Program-made: the position numbers and the translations under genes
Part shown: in pieces, positions 1-24,312 of the stretch
How positions within the stretch are numbered: position 1 is the first letter of the stretch
How the letters are laid out: each line of letters starts with the position of its first letter
The notes under the pieces: model-generated
Databases searched by the model: none
The model's input: only the letters and a program-made list of their open reading frames with translations
Told to the model about the DNA's origin: nothing
Assembly (NCBI GenBank): GCA_036009105.1
Contig: DASYMJ010000003.1
Coordinates: 1-24,312, forward strand
Reading direction: 5' to 3'
Length of the DNA: 24,312 nt
Source: JAFAVZ01 sp036009105
GTDB lineage: Bacteria > Acidobacteriota > Thermoanaerobaculia > Gp7-AA8

Positions 1-2
1 TC

Positions 3-1235
3 GACCTGCTGATCGAGGCGCTGGGGCGGGAGGACGTCCTGCACCTGCACGGCAGCCTGCAGAACGTCGGGGCCATGGTGGTGCGGATCAATCAGGTCGG
101 CCGCGGGCTGGAGTCGTCATTTCGGCTCTCGATTCGCAACCTCGTGCGGGGCCGTGTTCTCTGCGTGCTGGGCTACTCCGGAAACGATCTGGACGTGGCC
201 GCCGCCATTGCCGCCGCCCGGCCGGCCGCCATTCTCTGGCTGGCCCGCAACGATGGCGACACGGCGTGGCGCAACATGCCGCGTTTCGGCGCGGAAGCGG
301 CTCCCATCATTGCGGCGGTCGGCGATCTACAGCGCCTGGCGCGCGGGCTGCGGCCGGCGGCCGTGCCGGCGGGGCGGGCCGTCCGGTCCGAGCGCGCCGC
401 GCGAGCCAGGGAGACGCGCATGGCGAATCGCTGGGCGGCCACGCTGACGCGGGCGGAGAGGCTCTGCAGCGTCGCCTCGCTCCTGTACGCGGCCGAGGAG
501 TACGCGCGGGCGGCAGAGGTGGCGGGGCTGGCCGCCGCGGCGACGCGGGACCGGCAGCTGAAAGCGGTCGCGCTGAACCTCGCCGCAGCGGCCCGTTCCG
601 TGGAAGGGCGGTACGACGATGCCATCGCCGCGGCGCGACGGGTGGCCGAGGCGGCGGACATGCCGCATTTCGAGCGGGCCGCGGCGCTCAGCGCGCTGGC
701 CAACGCCTGTCTCTACCGCGATGACTACGACGCACCCGCCGCGGCGCGGTATGCGCGGCAGGCCTTGCGCGAGCTCGGCCGTGTGCCGCGCTCGGCGGTG
801 CCGGAGGAACGGCTGCGCGTCGTCCGCGGCAGCACTTACAACCGTCTCGGGCTCGCGCTGCAATTCGCGGGAAAGCCGCGCGAAGCGGCGGCGTACCTGC
901 AGCGGAGCGTGCGCGAGCGGCAGGCCACGGGCGACCTCAAGGGCATCGCCACCTCCGCCGCGAACCTGAGCCTGGCCCATTACGCCGCGCGCGACCACCG
1001 GCGGGCGGCCTACTGGCGCCGCGTGGCCATGAACCTGCTCGACAAGTACGGCTTCGTCTTCGAGAAGGCTTATCTCCTGCGCAGGTGGGGCGCGCTGGCC
1101 GAGGAGCAGGGGCGGCGGAGGCAGGCCATCGGTCTGGTGCGGCGTGCTCTGGCGCTCTACGAATCGATCCCCACGGCGAAGTTCGGGCAGGACTTCACGC
1201 GCCGCATTCTGCGCAACCTTGGCGTGACTCCGTAA
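3..1235 (+). CDS. SIR2-like domain / TPR-repeat protein, 5'-truncated by the window edge
   Basis: The reading frame is open from the first base, so the true start lies upstream; the internal ATG at 75 is not a convincing start because the 24 codons before it carry family-like sequence. The visible part is 410 residues. It opens with HLHGSL (His codons at 42 and 48), resembling the catalytic-His region of SIR2/sirtuin-like NAD-binding domains. GYSGND at about 171-188 resembles the closing nucleotide-binding motif of the SIR2_2 family. A basic linker follows, then roughly five or six helical repeats with TPR-type Ala/Gly/Tyr spacing (about 480-1200), for example the NRLGLALQFAGKPREAAAYL stretch near 840. 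Known SIR2-like/TPR proteins often act as NAD-consuming or signalling proteins, some in phage defence; that role here is inference. It ends with TAA 103 bp before the acylase start, and nothing ties it to the peptide pathway. Confidence 0.72.
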   Translation, partial: DLLIEALGREDVLHLHGSLQNVGAMVVRINQVGRGLESSFRLSIRNLVRGRVLCVLGYSGNDLDVAAAIAAARPAAILWLARNDGDTAWRNMPRFGAEAAPIIAAVGDLQRLARGLRPAAVPAGRAVRSERAARARETRMANRWAATLTRAERLCSVASLLYAAEEYARAAEVAGLAAAATRDRQLKAVALNLAAAARSVEGRYDDAIAAARRVAEAADMPHFERAAALSALANACLYRDDYDAPAAARYARQALRELGRVPRSAVPEERLRVVRGSTYNRLGLALQFAGKPREAAAYLQRSVRERQATGDLKGIATSAANLSLAHYAARDHRRAAYWRRVAMNLLDKYGFVFEKAYLLRRWGALAEEQGRRRQAIGLVRRALALYESIPTAKFGQDFTRRILRNLGVTP

Positions 1236-1338
1236 GGCGGTTGCGCCCTAAAGCCGCCCTCGCCACGCCCCCGCACGTCCGGAATTATCACGACCCCTCC
1301 GGCCGTTGCGGCGGCCACCGAAGGGAGTACAAATAATC
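1236..1338. other. intergenic gap before the biosynthetic operon
   Basis: This 103-bp gap separates the SIR2/TPR gene from the acylase. It contains short GC-rich inverted repeats (GGCGG with CCGCC at about 1237-1257; GGCC arms around 1301-1317) but no T-tract, so no intrinsic terminator can be called. No convincing -35/-10 pair is visible, although a promoter for the downstream operon could sit here or further upstream. The last bases hold the acylase ribosome binding site. Confidence 0.4.
1321..1327 (+). promoter_or_regulatory. ribosome binding site deciding the acylase start
   Basis: AAGGGAG lies 11 nt before TTG at 1339. The alternative TTG at 1306 lies upstream of this site and would add eleven residues ahead of the basic-then-hydrophobic leader. 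The purine-rich box therefore favours 1339. No ATG or GTG is available near it in frame. Confidence 0.55.
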
Positions 1339-3774
1339 TTGTTCAAGTCACGGCCCCTGCTGGGGCGGTTCCTCATTTTCGTCTGCTTGCCGCTCATGGC
1401 TGGGGCCGGTTGGTTCTATCGCGATCTGCGGAAGAGCCTGCCGCGGAACGGGACGGTCTCCGTCGATGGGCTCGGCGCGTCCGTTTCCATCCGGAGGGAC
1501 GCCCACGGCGTGCCCTACATCGACGCAAAGACGGACAACGATGCCTTCTTCGCGGCCGGCTACGTCCATGCCCAGGACCGCCTGTGGCAGCTCGAGCTGC
1601 AGCGGCGGATGGTGAACGGGCGGCTGTCCGAGGTCTTCGGCCGGACCAGCCTCAACAACGACATCTGGCTGCGCACCCTCGGACTGCAGGAAGCGGCCAG
1701 ACAGCAGTGGACGCGGCTCACCCCCCAGGCCCAGCAATCGCTGACGGCCTACTCGGCGGGCATCAATGCCTTCCTGGCCGAGAAGCATGAGCTGCCGGCG
1801 GAATTCAAGCTCCTCGGCGTCACGCCCGAGCCGTGGACCGTGTACGACTCCCTCGCCTGGAACCAGATGTTCGCCCTCACCCTGGGCGGCAACTTCCGGG
1901 AAGAGATCTCCCGCTTCGTGGCGGCGCAGTACCTCCCTCAGACCAAGCTCGCCGCGCTCTACCCCGGTTACCCGGCCGACGCCCCCCTCACCGTCACCAC
2001 CGCCGAGCGGCAGGCGCAGAGCCTGCTCGCCGTGGCCGACCTCCAGCAGCAGCTCGAGTCGCGGCTCAAGATCGGCGGCAAGTACGTCGGCAGCAACGGG
2101 TGGGTGGTGTCCGGCAAGCTGACCAGGGACGGCCAGCCCATCCTGGCCAACGATCCCCACCTCGCCCTGCAGATGCCGTCCCTCTGGTACGCGCTGCGGA
2201 TGAAGGGCGACCGGCTCGACGTGGCGGGCATGACCCTGGTCGGCCTGCCGGTGGTCATCTTCGGCGAGAACGGCGACGTCGCCTGGGGCGGCACGAACAT
2301 GATGGCCGACCAGCAGGACCTCTACTTCGAGCGCGTCAACCCGCAGAACCCGACCCAATACGAGGTGGCTGGCAGGTGGGAGAAGTTCTCCACCCGCAGC
2401 GAAGAGATCCAGGTCAGGAACGAGTTTCCCGCCTTCCTGCGCGGGCCGCTCAAGCCGGTCACGGTCGAGGTGCGCAGCACCCGCCACGGCCCGGTGATCA
2501 GCGATCAGTTCCGCGTCTTCGACGAGGCGGTCGCGCTGCGCTGGACGGCGTACGACAACACCGGCTCCAGCTACGAAGGCTTCTACCGGGTCAACTACGC
2601 GCGCGACTGGCAGACCTTCAACGCCGCGTTCGCGGACTACGTGGCGCCGGCGCTGAACCTGCTCTACAGCGACAGGCAGGGGAACATCGGCTACGTCGGC
2701 GTGGGCCGCATCCCGCTCCGCGCGAGGGGGGAAGGCACCCTCCCCGTGCCGGGCTGGAACGACGACTACGGCTGGACCGGCTCGATCCCCTTCGCGGAGA
2801 TGCCGCGCAGCTTCAATCCGGAGAAGGGCTTCATCATCAACGCCAACAACCGGATCACCGCCCCCGACTATCCATACTTCATCTCCCACGGCTGGGCCCC
2901 GGAGACGCGCGCCGCGCGCATCCAGGAGCTGCTCCGGCAGAAGGCCGCGGATCACAAGCTGACCGTGGCCGACATGGAAGCCATCCAGGGCGACGTCTCC
3001 AACCAGCCGTCCAGGGCGCTGGTGAAAGTGCTGGCCACCGTCGGCACGCGCGACGATCGGCAGCGCGAGGCCATCCGCACCCTCCAGCAGTGGAACGGCG
3101 ACATGGACCGCAACAGCGTCGGCGCGGCGCTCTACTACGCCTGGACCCACCACCTGCGCGAGGCGATCTTCGCCGACGAGCTGCAGGGGCCGTGGAACCA
3201 GCGGGACAAGACGCGCCACATCGACAGCCTCGACCAGCAGCTGACGGACGACCAGCTGGCCGCTCTCCTGCGCCACGACCCGCTGAGCTGGTGCGACGAC
3301 AAGCAGACCGCGGACGTGGTCGAGCCGTGCGAGATGGCCATGAGCAGGTCGCTGCGCAAGTCGCTCCGCGAGCTGGAGAAGACGCACGGCACGAACATGG
3401 CCCGCTGGACCTGGGGCGCCCTGCACGAGACGCGCTACGAGCACACGCCGTTCAGCCAGATCAACACGCTGCGCCGGGTGTTCGAGCGGCGCGTGCCGAA
3501 CGGCGGCGCGCCGAACAGCGTCAACGTCGCCTCGGCCAGCTTCCGGGACACGGAAGGGTACGTCCAGACGTTCGGCGCCGGCTTCCGCCAGATCATCTCC
3601 CTCGGCGGCCACGAGCAGCACCTCTACATGAACTCGACCGGCCAGTCCGGCAACGTCATGAGCGCGCACTACGACGACATGGTCGTGCCGTTCCGCGACG
3701 TCTCCTTCTACCCCCTCCCGCGCACCGCGCCGCCGGCCGGTACCGCGACTCTCACTTTGAAGCCGCGGTCATAA
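1339..3774 (+). CDS. penicillin acylase family Ntn-hydrolase (PvdQ-like maturation acylase candidate)
   Basis: An 811-residue protein from the TTG at 1339. A short basic start and a hydrophobic stretch (about residues 9-28) form a signal peptide or membrane anchor, placing the enzyme in the periplasm. The N-terminal part has the family motif GYVHAQDRLWQLELQRR. The processing/nucleophile motif GSNGWVVSG puts Ser252 (codon 2092) where autocleavage would free the beta chain. ILANDPHL, LPVVIFGENGDVAWGGTN and NSVNVASASF (about residue 726) follow as in the family. Members are made as one precursor and cleave amide bonds, typically acyl-amino bonds. Known relatives include penicillin G acylase, aculeacin/AHL acylases and PvdQ, which deacylates the pyoverdine precursor. 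It sits 10 bp ahead of a peptide exporter and an N-acylating NRPS, so removal of the acyl chain from the exported peptide is the best inference. Self-resistance or signal degradation are alternatives. The family call is firm; the substrate is not. Confidence 0.93.
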   Translation: MFKSRPLLGRFLIFVCLPLMAGAGWFYRDLRKSLPRNGTVSVDGLGASVSIRRDAHGVPYIDAKTDNDAFFAAGYVHAQDRLWQLELQRRMVNGRLSEVFGRTSLNNDIWLRTLGLQEAARQQWTRLTPQAQQSLTAYSAGINAFLAEKHELPAEFKLLGVTPEPWTVYDSLAWNQMFALTLGGNFREEISRFVAAQYLPQTKLAALYPGYPADAPLTVTTAERQAQSLLAVADLQQQLESRLKIGGKYVGSNGWVVSGKLTRDGQPILANDPHLALQMPSLWYALRMKGDRLDVAGMTLVGLPVVIFGENGDVAWGGTNMMADQQDLYFERVNPQNPTQYEVAGRWEKFSTRSEEIQVRNEFPAFLRGPLKPVTVEVRSTRHGPVISDQFRVFDEAVALRWTAYDNTGSSYEGFYRVNYARDWQTFNAAFADYVAPALNLLYSDRQGNIGYVGVGRIPLRARGEGTLPVPGWNDDYGWTGSIPFAEMPRSFNPEKGFIINANNRITAPDYPYFISHGWAPETRAARIQELLRQKAADHKLTVADMEAIQGDVSNQPSRALVKVLATVGTRDDRQREAIRTLQQWNGDMDRNSVGAALYYAWTHHLREAIFADELQGPWNQRDKTRHIDSLDQQLTDDQLAALLRHDPLSWCDDKQTADVVEPCEMAMSRSLRKSLRELEKTHGTNMARWTWGALHETRYEHTPFSQINTLRRVFERRVPNGGAPNSVNVASASFRDTEGYVQTFGAGFRQIISLGGHEQHLYMNSTGQSGNVMSAHYDDMVVPFRDVSFYPLPRTAPPAGTATLTLKPRS

Positions 3775-3784
3775 GGAAAAGCTC

Positions 3785-5499
3785 ATGAAGTTGTTCGAGG
3801 CGTTCAGCAAGAAGTCGCCCAATAAGGTCTTTCTGTCCATCCTCCTCGGCGCGATGGCCGGGATCAGCTACGCCTGGCTGATCCCTCTCGTCCTCTCCGC
3901 CGTCACGGCGGACAACGGGGCGATGAAGGCGGTCTTCCCCCAGACCGTGCGGGTCCTGGGGTTCGAGGTGAGCAACCCGCTCTTCGCGGTGCTCTTCCTC
4001 TGCACCTGCGTCTTCATCCTCACCGCGCGATCGCTCTCGCAGGTGATGCTCTCCCGCGTCTCCATGGAGGTCACCTCCGAGCTGCGCATCTCCATGTACG
4101 ACCGGATCGCCAAGGCGCCCATCGCCGCGCTGGAGAAGATCGGCTCGGCCAAGCTGCTCGCCGCCCTGACCACCGACGTTCCGCGGGTGGTGATGGGAGC
4201 GCGCCTGCTGCCCGACCTCCTCACCAGCGCCATCACCCTGGTCGGCATGCTGGGCTACCTCTGGTACCTCAACACCGACGTTTTCGCCTTCGTGATGGGG
4301 GCCATCCTCGTCGGCGCCACGACCTACCAGGTCCCCATGCTCATCGGGCGGCGGTACCTCAAGAAGGGGCGCCTGCACATCGACGAGCTGCAGGAGTCGA
4401 TCCGCGGCCTCATTTACGGCGCGAAGGAGCTGAAGCTCGACTCCGAAAAGCGGGAGGCGTACTTCCAGGAAATCCTGCTGGCGGCGGAGCGCTCCGTGCT
4501 GAAGGCGGACAAGACCGGCCACACCATCATGCGCGTGGCCATGAACTACGGCGACCTGCTCAGCTTCTTCGTCATCGGCGCGGTCAGCTTCGTCTTCGTC
4601 AACCACACCGCCATCGGCAGCCGCGATCTGGTCGGCGTGATCATGGGGCTGATGTACGTCACCGGGCCGATCGCGCTCCTGCTGAACTTCGTCCCCCAGA
4701 TCTCCGTCGCGCGCGTCTCCCTCAACGCGGTCAACGCGCTGTTCCGGCAGATCCCGGAGGAGCACCTGCCGGAGCGCCGGCCGCGCGTGCCGGAGTGGGA
4801 TGCGCTGCGCTTCGAGGGGGTGCAGTACCAGTACGCCAGCAACGACGAGAAAGGCTTCACGGTCGGACCGGTCGACTTCGAGATCCGCAAGGGCGAGGTG
4901 ACGTTCATCATCGGCGGCAACGGCTCCGGCAAGTCCACCCTGAGCAAGCTGATCACCCAGCATTACCGGCCGTCCTGCGGCGAGATCCGCTTCGGCGACG
5001 AGCCGGTCACGCCGGAGAACCTGGCCGTCTACCGCGACGGCATCGCCGCCATCTACTCCGACTACTACCTCTTCGACCGCGTCCTGGCCGGCACGCGGCT
5101 GGGCGACCAGCTGCTGCAGCCGCGGGTGGAGGCCTACCTCAAGGCGTTCGCCCTCGATCACAAGGTGGTCTTCAAGGACCGCCGGTTCTCCACCATCTCC
5201 CTCTCCGACGGGCAGAAGCGCCGCCTGGCCCTGATCGTCTCCTTCATCGACGACAAGCAGCTCTACCTCTTCGACGAATGCGCCGCGGACCAGGACCCCG
5301 GCTTCAAGAACGTCTTCTACCGCGAGGTGCTGCCGGAGCTGAAGGCGCAGGGGAAGGCCGTGGTGGTGATCAGCCACGACGACCGCTACTTCGACTGCGC
5401 CGACAAGGTCATCGTGATGGAGGACGGCCGCATCCAGCGCATCGAAGACCGTACCGTTCCCGCCTTCGACGAATCCGAATTCGAACAACTGGTGTTTGC

Positions 5500-5503
<4 letters not shown>
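3785..5503 (+). CDS. cyclic-peptide/siderophore-type ABC exporter (SyrD/PvdE family), fused TMD-NBD
   Basis: A 572-residue half-transporter. About six hydrophobic segments are seen at roughly residues 15-38, 63-83, 141-161, 163-186, 255-273 and 281-303. The ATPase half has Walker A GGNGSGKST (377-385), signature LSDGQ (473-477), Walker B LYLFDE with catalytic Glu498, and the switch His531. The string DECAADQDPGFKNVFYREVLPEL and the ISHDDRYF ending are characteristic of the cyclic-peptide transporter family (SyrD, PvdE), which exports NRPS products across the inner membrane; PvdE handles the acylated pyoverdine precursor. LSDGQ replaces the classical LSGGQ. The ATG has AAGGA (3773-3777) overlapping the acylase stop codon, so translation is probably coupled. 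Its own stop overlaps the NRPS start as ATGA. Operon position makes export of this cluster's peptide the likely job. Confidence 0.95.
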
Positions 5504-23511
<18,008 letters not shown>

Positions 23512-23520
23512 TCACAGAAA

Positions 23521-23595
23521 CGATGAACGAGGAAGGATGAACGATGAACGGGTAGCGCCGCTTTTGTTCCTCATTCATCCTTTCGTCCTTCATCG
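23521..23595. repeat. heptamer-word inverted repeat, copy 1
   Basis: The left arm (23521-23550) is built of GAACGAT/GAACGAG-like 7-bp words and the right arm (23566-23595) of their complements TTCATCC/TTCCTCA and similar. The arms pair imperfectly over about 29 bp with a loop of about 15 nt. The T-run lies in the loop, not after the stem, so this is not a classical intrinsic terminator, though as a long stem just 9 bp after the stop it could protect the mRNA 3' end. Confidence 0.65.
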
Positions 23596-23598
23596 CGT

Positions 23599-23773
23599 AC
23601 CGTGACCGGCATCGCCTAGCACCGAGCTGCTGCGGAGCAAGTCCGCTACGGCCGCGCTCGGCGACGAGGTGGAGATGGAGGTAGGCGAGCTGAGTCATAG
23701 GAACGATGAACGAGGAACGATGAACGGGTAGCCGTTTTTGTTCCTCGTTCATCCTTCCTCGTTCATCGTTCCT
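23599..23773. repeat. tandem duplication, unit 2 (decayed copy of the NRPS 3' end plus hairpin)
   Basis: ACCGTGACCGGCATCGCC is repeated from 23413. The copy then has TAGC where unit 1 has CTGGCC, creating an early in-frame stop and a frameshift; later there is GCT for GCC, and a lost T in the former stop codon. The match continues through the acidic-tail codons and into the second hairpin. This is a non-coding relic, not a gene. It could be a recent tandem duplication mediated by the hairpin words, or an assembly artefact from strain variation. Confidence 0.85.
23699..23773. repeat. heptamer-word inverted repeat, copy 2
   Basis: The left arm at 23699-23726 and the right arm at 23746-23773 are complementary at 27 of 28 positions, with a 19-nt loop containing GTTTTTG. 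The words are GAACGAT, GAACGAG, GAACGAT. It is more regular than copy 1. No T-tract follows the stem. Confidence 0.75.
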
Positions 23774-23825
23774 GAAGGCCCGCCCCGAACCGCCGCTCCA
23801 TCATAGTTATTTCAATGTCGCTCGA

Positions 23826-23851
23826 CCCCTCTGCACCCGGGTGCGGAGGGG
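23826..23851. other. GC-rich hairpin in the intergenic region
   Basis: CCCCTCTGCACCC at 23826-23838 pairs with GGGTGCGGAGGGG at 23839-23851 over 13 positions, one of them a G-U wobble; in practice a few central bases form the loop. Only TTGCGG follows, so a U-tract is missing and terminator function is uncertain. It could attenuate read-through between the two NRPS genes or be a regulatory site. Confidence 0.5.
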
Positions 23852-24005
23852 TTGCGGCGTGGAATTACGTACAGGTCAAATAACATTATGGACTGCACCC
23901 CGGAAGAATAGCTTCCCTCGTCGACCAAGCGTCCACGAATACAACCGTTTTGCCTGTAGGACAGCCGGCGCCCGCGCTGGCCCGATCAAGACTCGTTTAC
24001 ACGTC

Positions 24006-24010
24006 AGGAG
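24006..24010 (+). promoter_or_regulatory. possible ribosome binding site for the second NRPS
   Basis: AGGAG lies 15 nt before the ATG at 24026, which is longer than usual. No better box is nearer. The protein that starts at this ATG matches the full N-terminal helix of TubC-type domains, which supports the start despite the spacing. Confidence 0.4.
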
Positions 24011-24025
24011 CCCTTTATCCAGCCC

Positions 24026-24312
24026 ATGATTCCGAACCTCGTCAAAGAAGCTCTGGAAGCCGGCGTGCAGCTCTACGTCGAGAACGGCGCGCTCAAGTTC
24101 TCCGTGCGCAAAGGGGGGTTCCCGGCCGGGCTGAAGGAGCAGATCGTCCGCCGGAAGGCGGAGATCGTGGCCTTCCTCTCCCGCGTCGACGGCGCGGGCG
24201 AGACGCAGCAGGCTCCGCTGCAGCAGGTGACGGACCGGACGGCGATCCCGCTCTCCTTCTCCCAGCAGCGCCTCTGGTTCGTCGATCAGCTGGAAGGGGG
24301 CAGCCACCAGTA
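24026..24312 (+). CDS. second NRPS, N-terminal fragment: TubC-type docking domain then C domain
   Basis: The first 95 residues are visible; the gene runs past the window end. Residues 1 to about 53 (NLVKEALEAGVQLYVENG, ALKFSVRKGG, then a LKEQIVRRKAEIVAFLSR helix) have the alpha-beta-beta-alpha pattern of the TubC N-terminal docking domain, which receives the C-terminal tail of an upstream NRPS/PKS partner. A Gln-rich linker of about 20 residues follows. IPLSFSQQRLWFVDQLEGGS at about residue 74 onward is then the first motif of a condensation domain like C2-C6. It is on the same strand and just downstream of a six-module NRPS with no release domain, so it most likely adds residue 7 onward. Module count and release mechanism are outside the window. 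Confidence 0.9.
   Translation, partial: MIPNLVKEALEAGVQLYVENGALKFSVRKGGFPAGLKEQIVRRKAEIVAFLSRVDGAGETQQAPLQQVTDRTAIPLSFSQQRLWFVDQLEGGSHQ

Larger units (their letters stand above)
23774..24025. other. non-coding spacer upstream of the second NRPS
   Basis: About 250 bp with visibly lower G+C than the genes (for example 23801-23820 and 23876-23890). It holds the hairpin at 23826-23851 and an AT-rich stretch around 23876-23890, where CATTAT (23884-23889) could be a -10-like box, but no -35 element at correct spacing is convincing. A 62-codon open frame across part of it (from GTG at 23841) has no ribosome binding site or recognisable product and is not called. A promoter for the second NRPS is plausible here but unproven. 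Confidence 0.4.

Noticed and set aside
1236..1320. Sigma-70-type promoter before the acylase
   Set aside because: No -35/-10 pair with acceptable spacing could be found by eye.
1348..3669. 773-codon open frame on the - strand opposite the acylase
   Set aside because: The + strand encodes a full penicillin acylase; the antisense translation has no recognisable features.
4795..5499. Upstream extension of the NRPS open frame to 4795
   Set aside because: It overlaps the ATPase half of the exporter in another frame and translates to Arg/Gly-rich shadow sequence; the typical C-domain start MKSFPLTLAQQDIYF begins at 5500.
23521..23595. Intrinsic transcription terminator after the NRPS
   Set aside because: The T-rich run is in the loop and no U-tract follows the stem, so the canonical form is absent; a non-canonical role is left open.
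23521..23773. CRISPR-like array
   Set aside because: Only two long units that include coding-derived sequence, with no short direct repeats separated by unique spacers and no cas genes.
23841..24029. 62-codon + strand open frame in the spacer
   Set aside because: It starts inside the hairpin at GTG, lacks a ribosome binding site and matches nothing recognisable.

Overview
This is high-GC DNA (about two-thirds G+C by eye, not counted) with G/C-ending codons. It carries the start of a large nonribosomal peptide synthetase (NRPS) cluster, read entirely on the + strand. The PvdQ/PvdE-like export and maturation logic points to a Gram-negative, probably soil-type bacterium such as an Acidobacteriota or Myxococcota member. 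No marker gene in the window fixes the taxon, so this is only a guess.

Layout. 1-1235: the 3' end of a SIR2-like/TPR gene, probably not part of the pathway. 1339-3774: a penicillin-acylase-family N-terminal-nucleophile hydrolase with an N-terminal membrane/signal segment. 3785-5503: an ABC transporter of the cyclic-peptide/siderophore exporter type (SyrD/PvdE family). 5500-23511: one giant NRPS of 6003 residues with six C-A-T modules, beginning with a starter-type condensation domain and lacking epimerase, methyltransferase and thioesterase domains. 23512-24025: an unusual intergenic stretch holding a decayed tandem copy of the NRPS 3' end, two hairpins built from 7-bp words, and a short GC-rich hairpin. 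24026-24312: the start of a second NRPS, opening with a TubC-type docking domain followed by the first motif of a C domain; it runs off the window.

Working model. The acylase, transporter and first NRPS are packed as an operon: 10 bp between the first two, and an ATGA overlap between the last two. The starter C domain probably N-acylates residue 1 with a fatty acid. Specificity residues aligned by hand to GrsA suggest acyl-Leu-Ser-X-X-Asp-Ile, where the two X residues come from near-duplicate modules with an acidic pocket residue (basic substrates such as Lys/Orn are possible). The chain then passes to the second NRPS through an acidic C-terminal tail meeting the TubC-type domain. The exporter would move the acylated peptide across the inner membrane and the periplasmic acylase would remove the acyl chain. 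This parallels pyoverdine maturation by PvdE and PvdQ, and would make the product a deacylated 'prodrug-processed' peptide. No sequence search was run, and the product is not identified.
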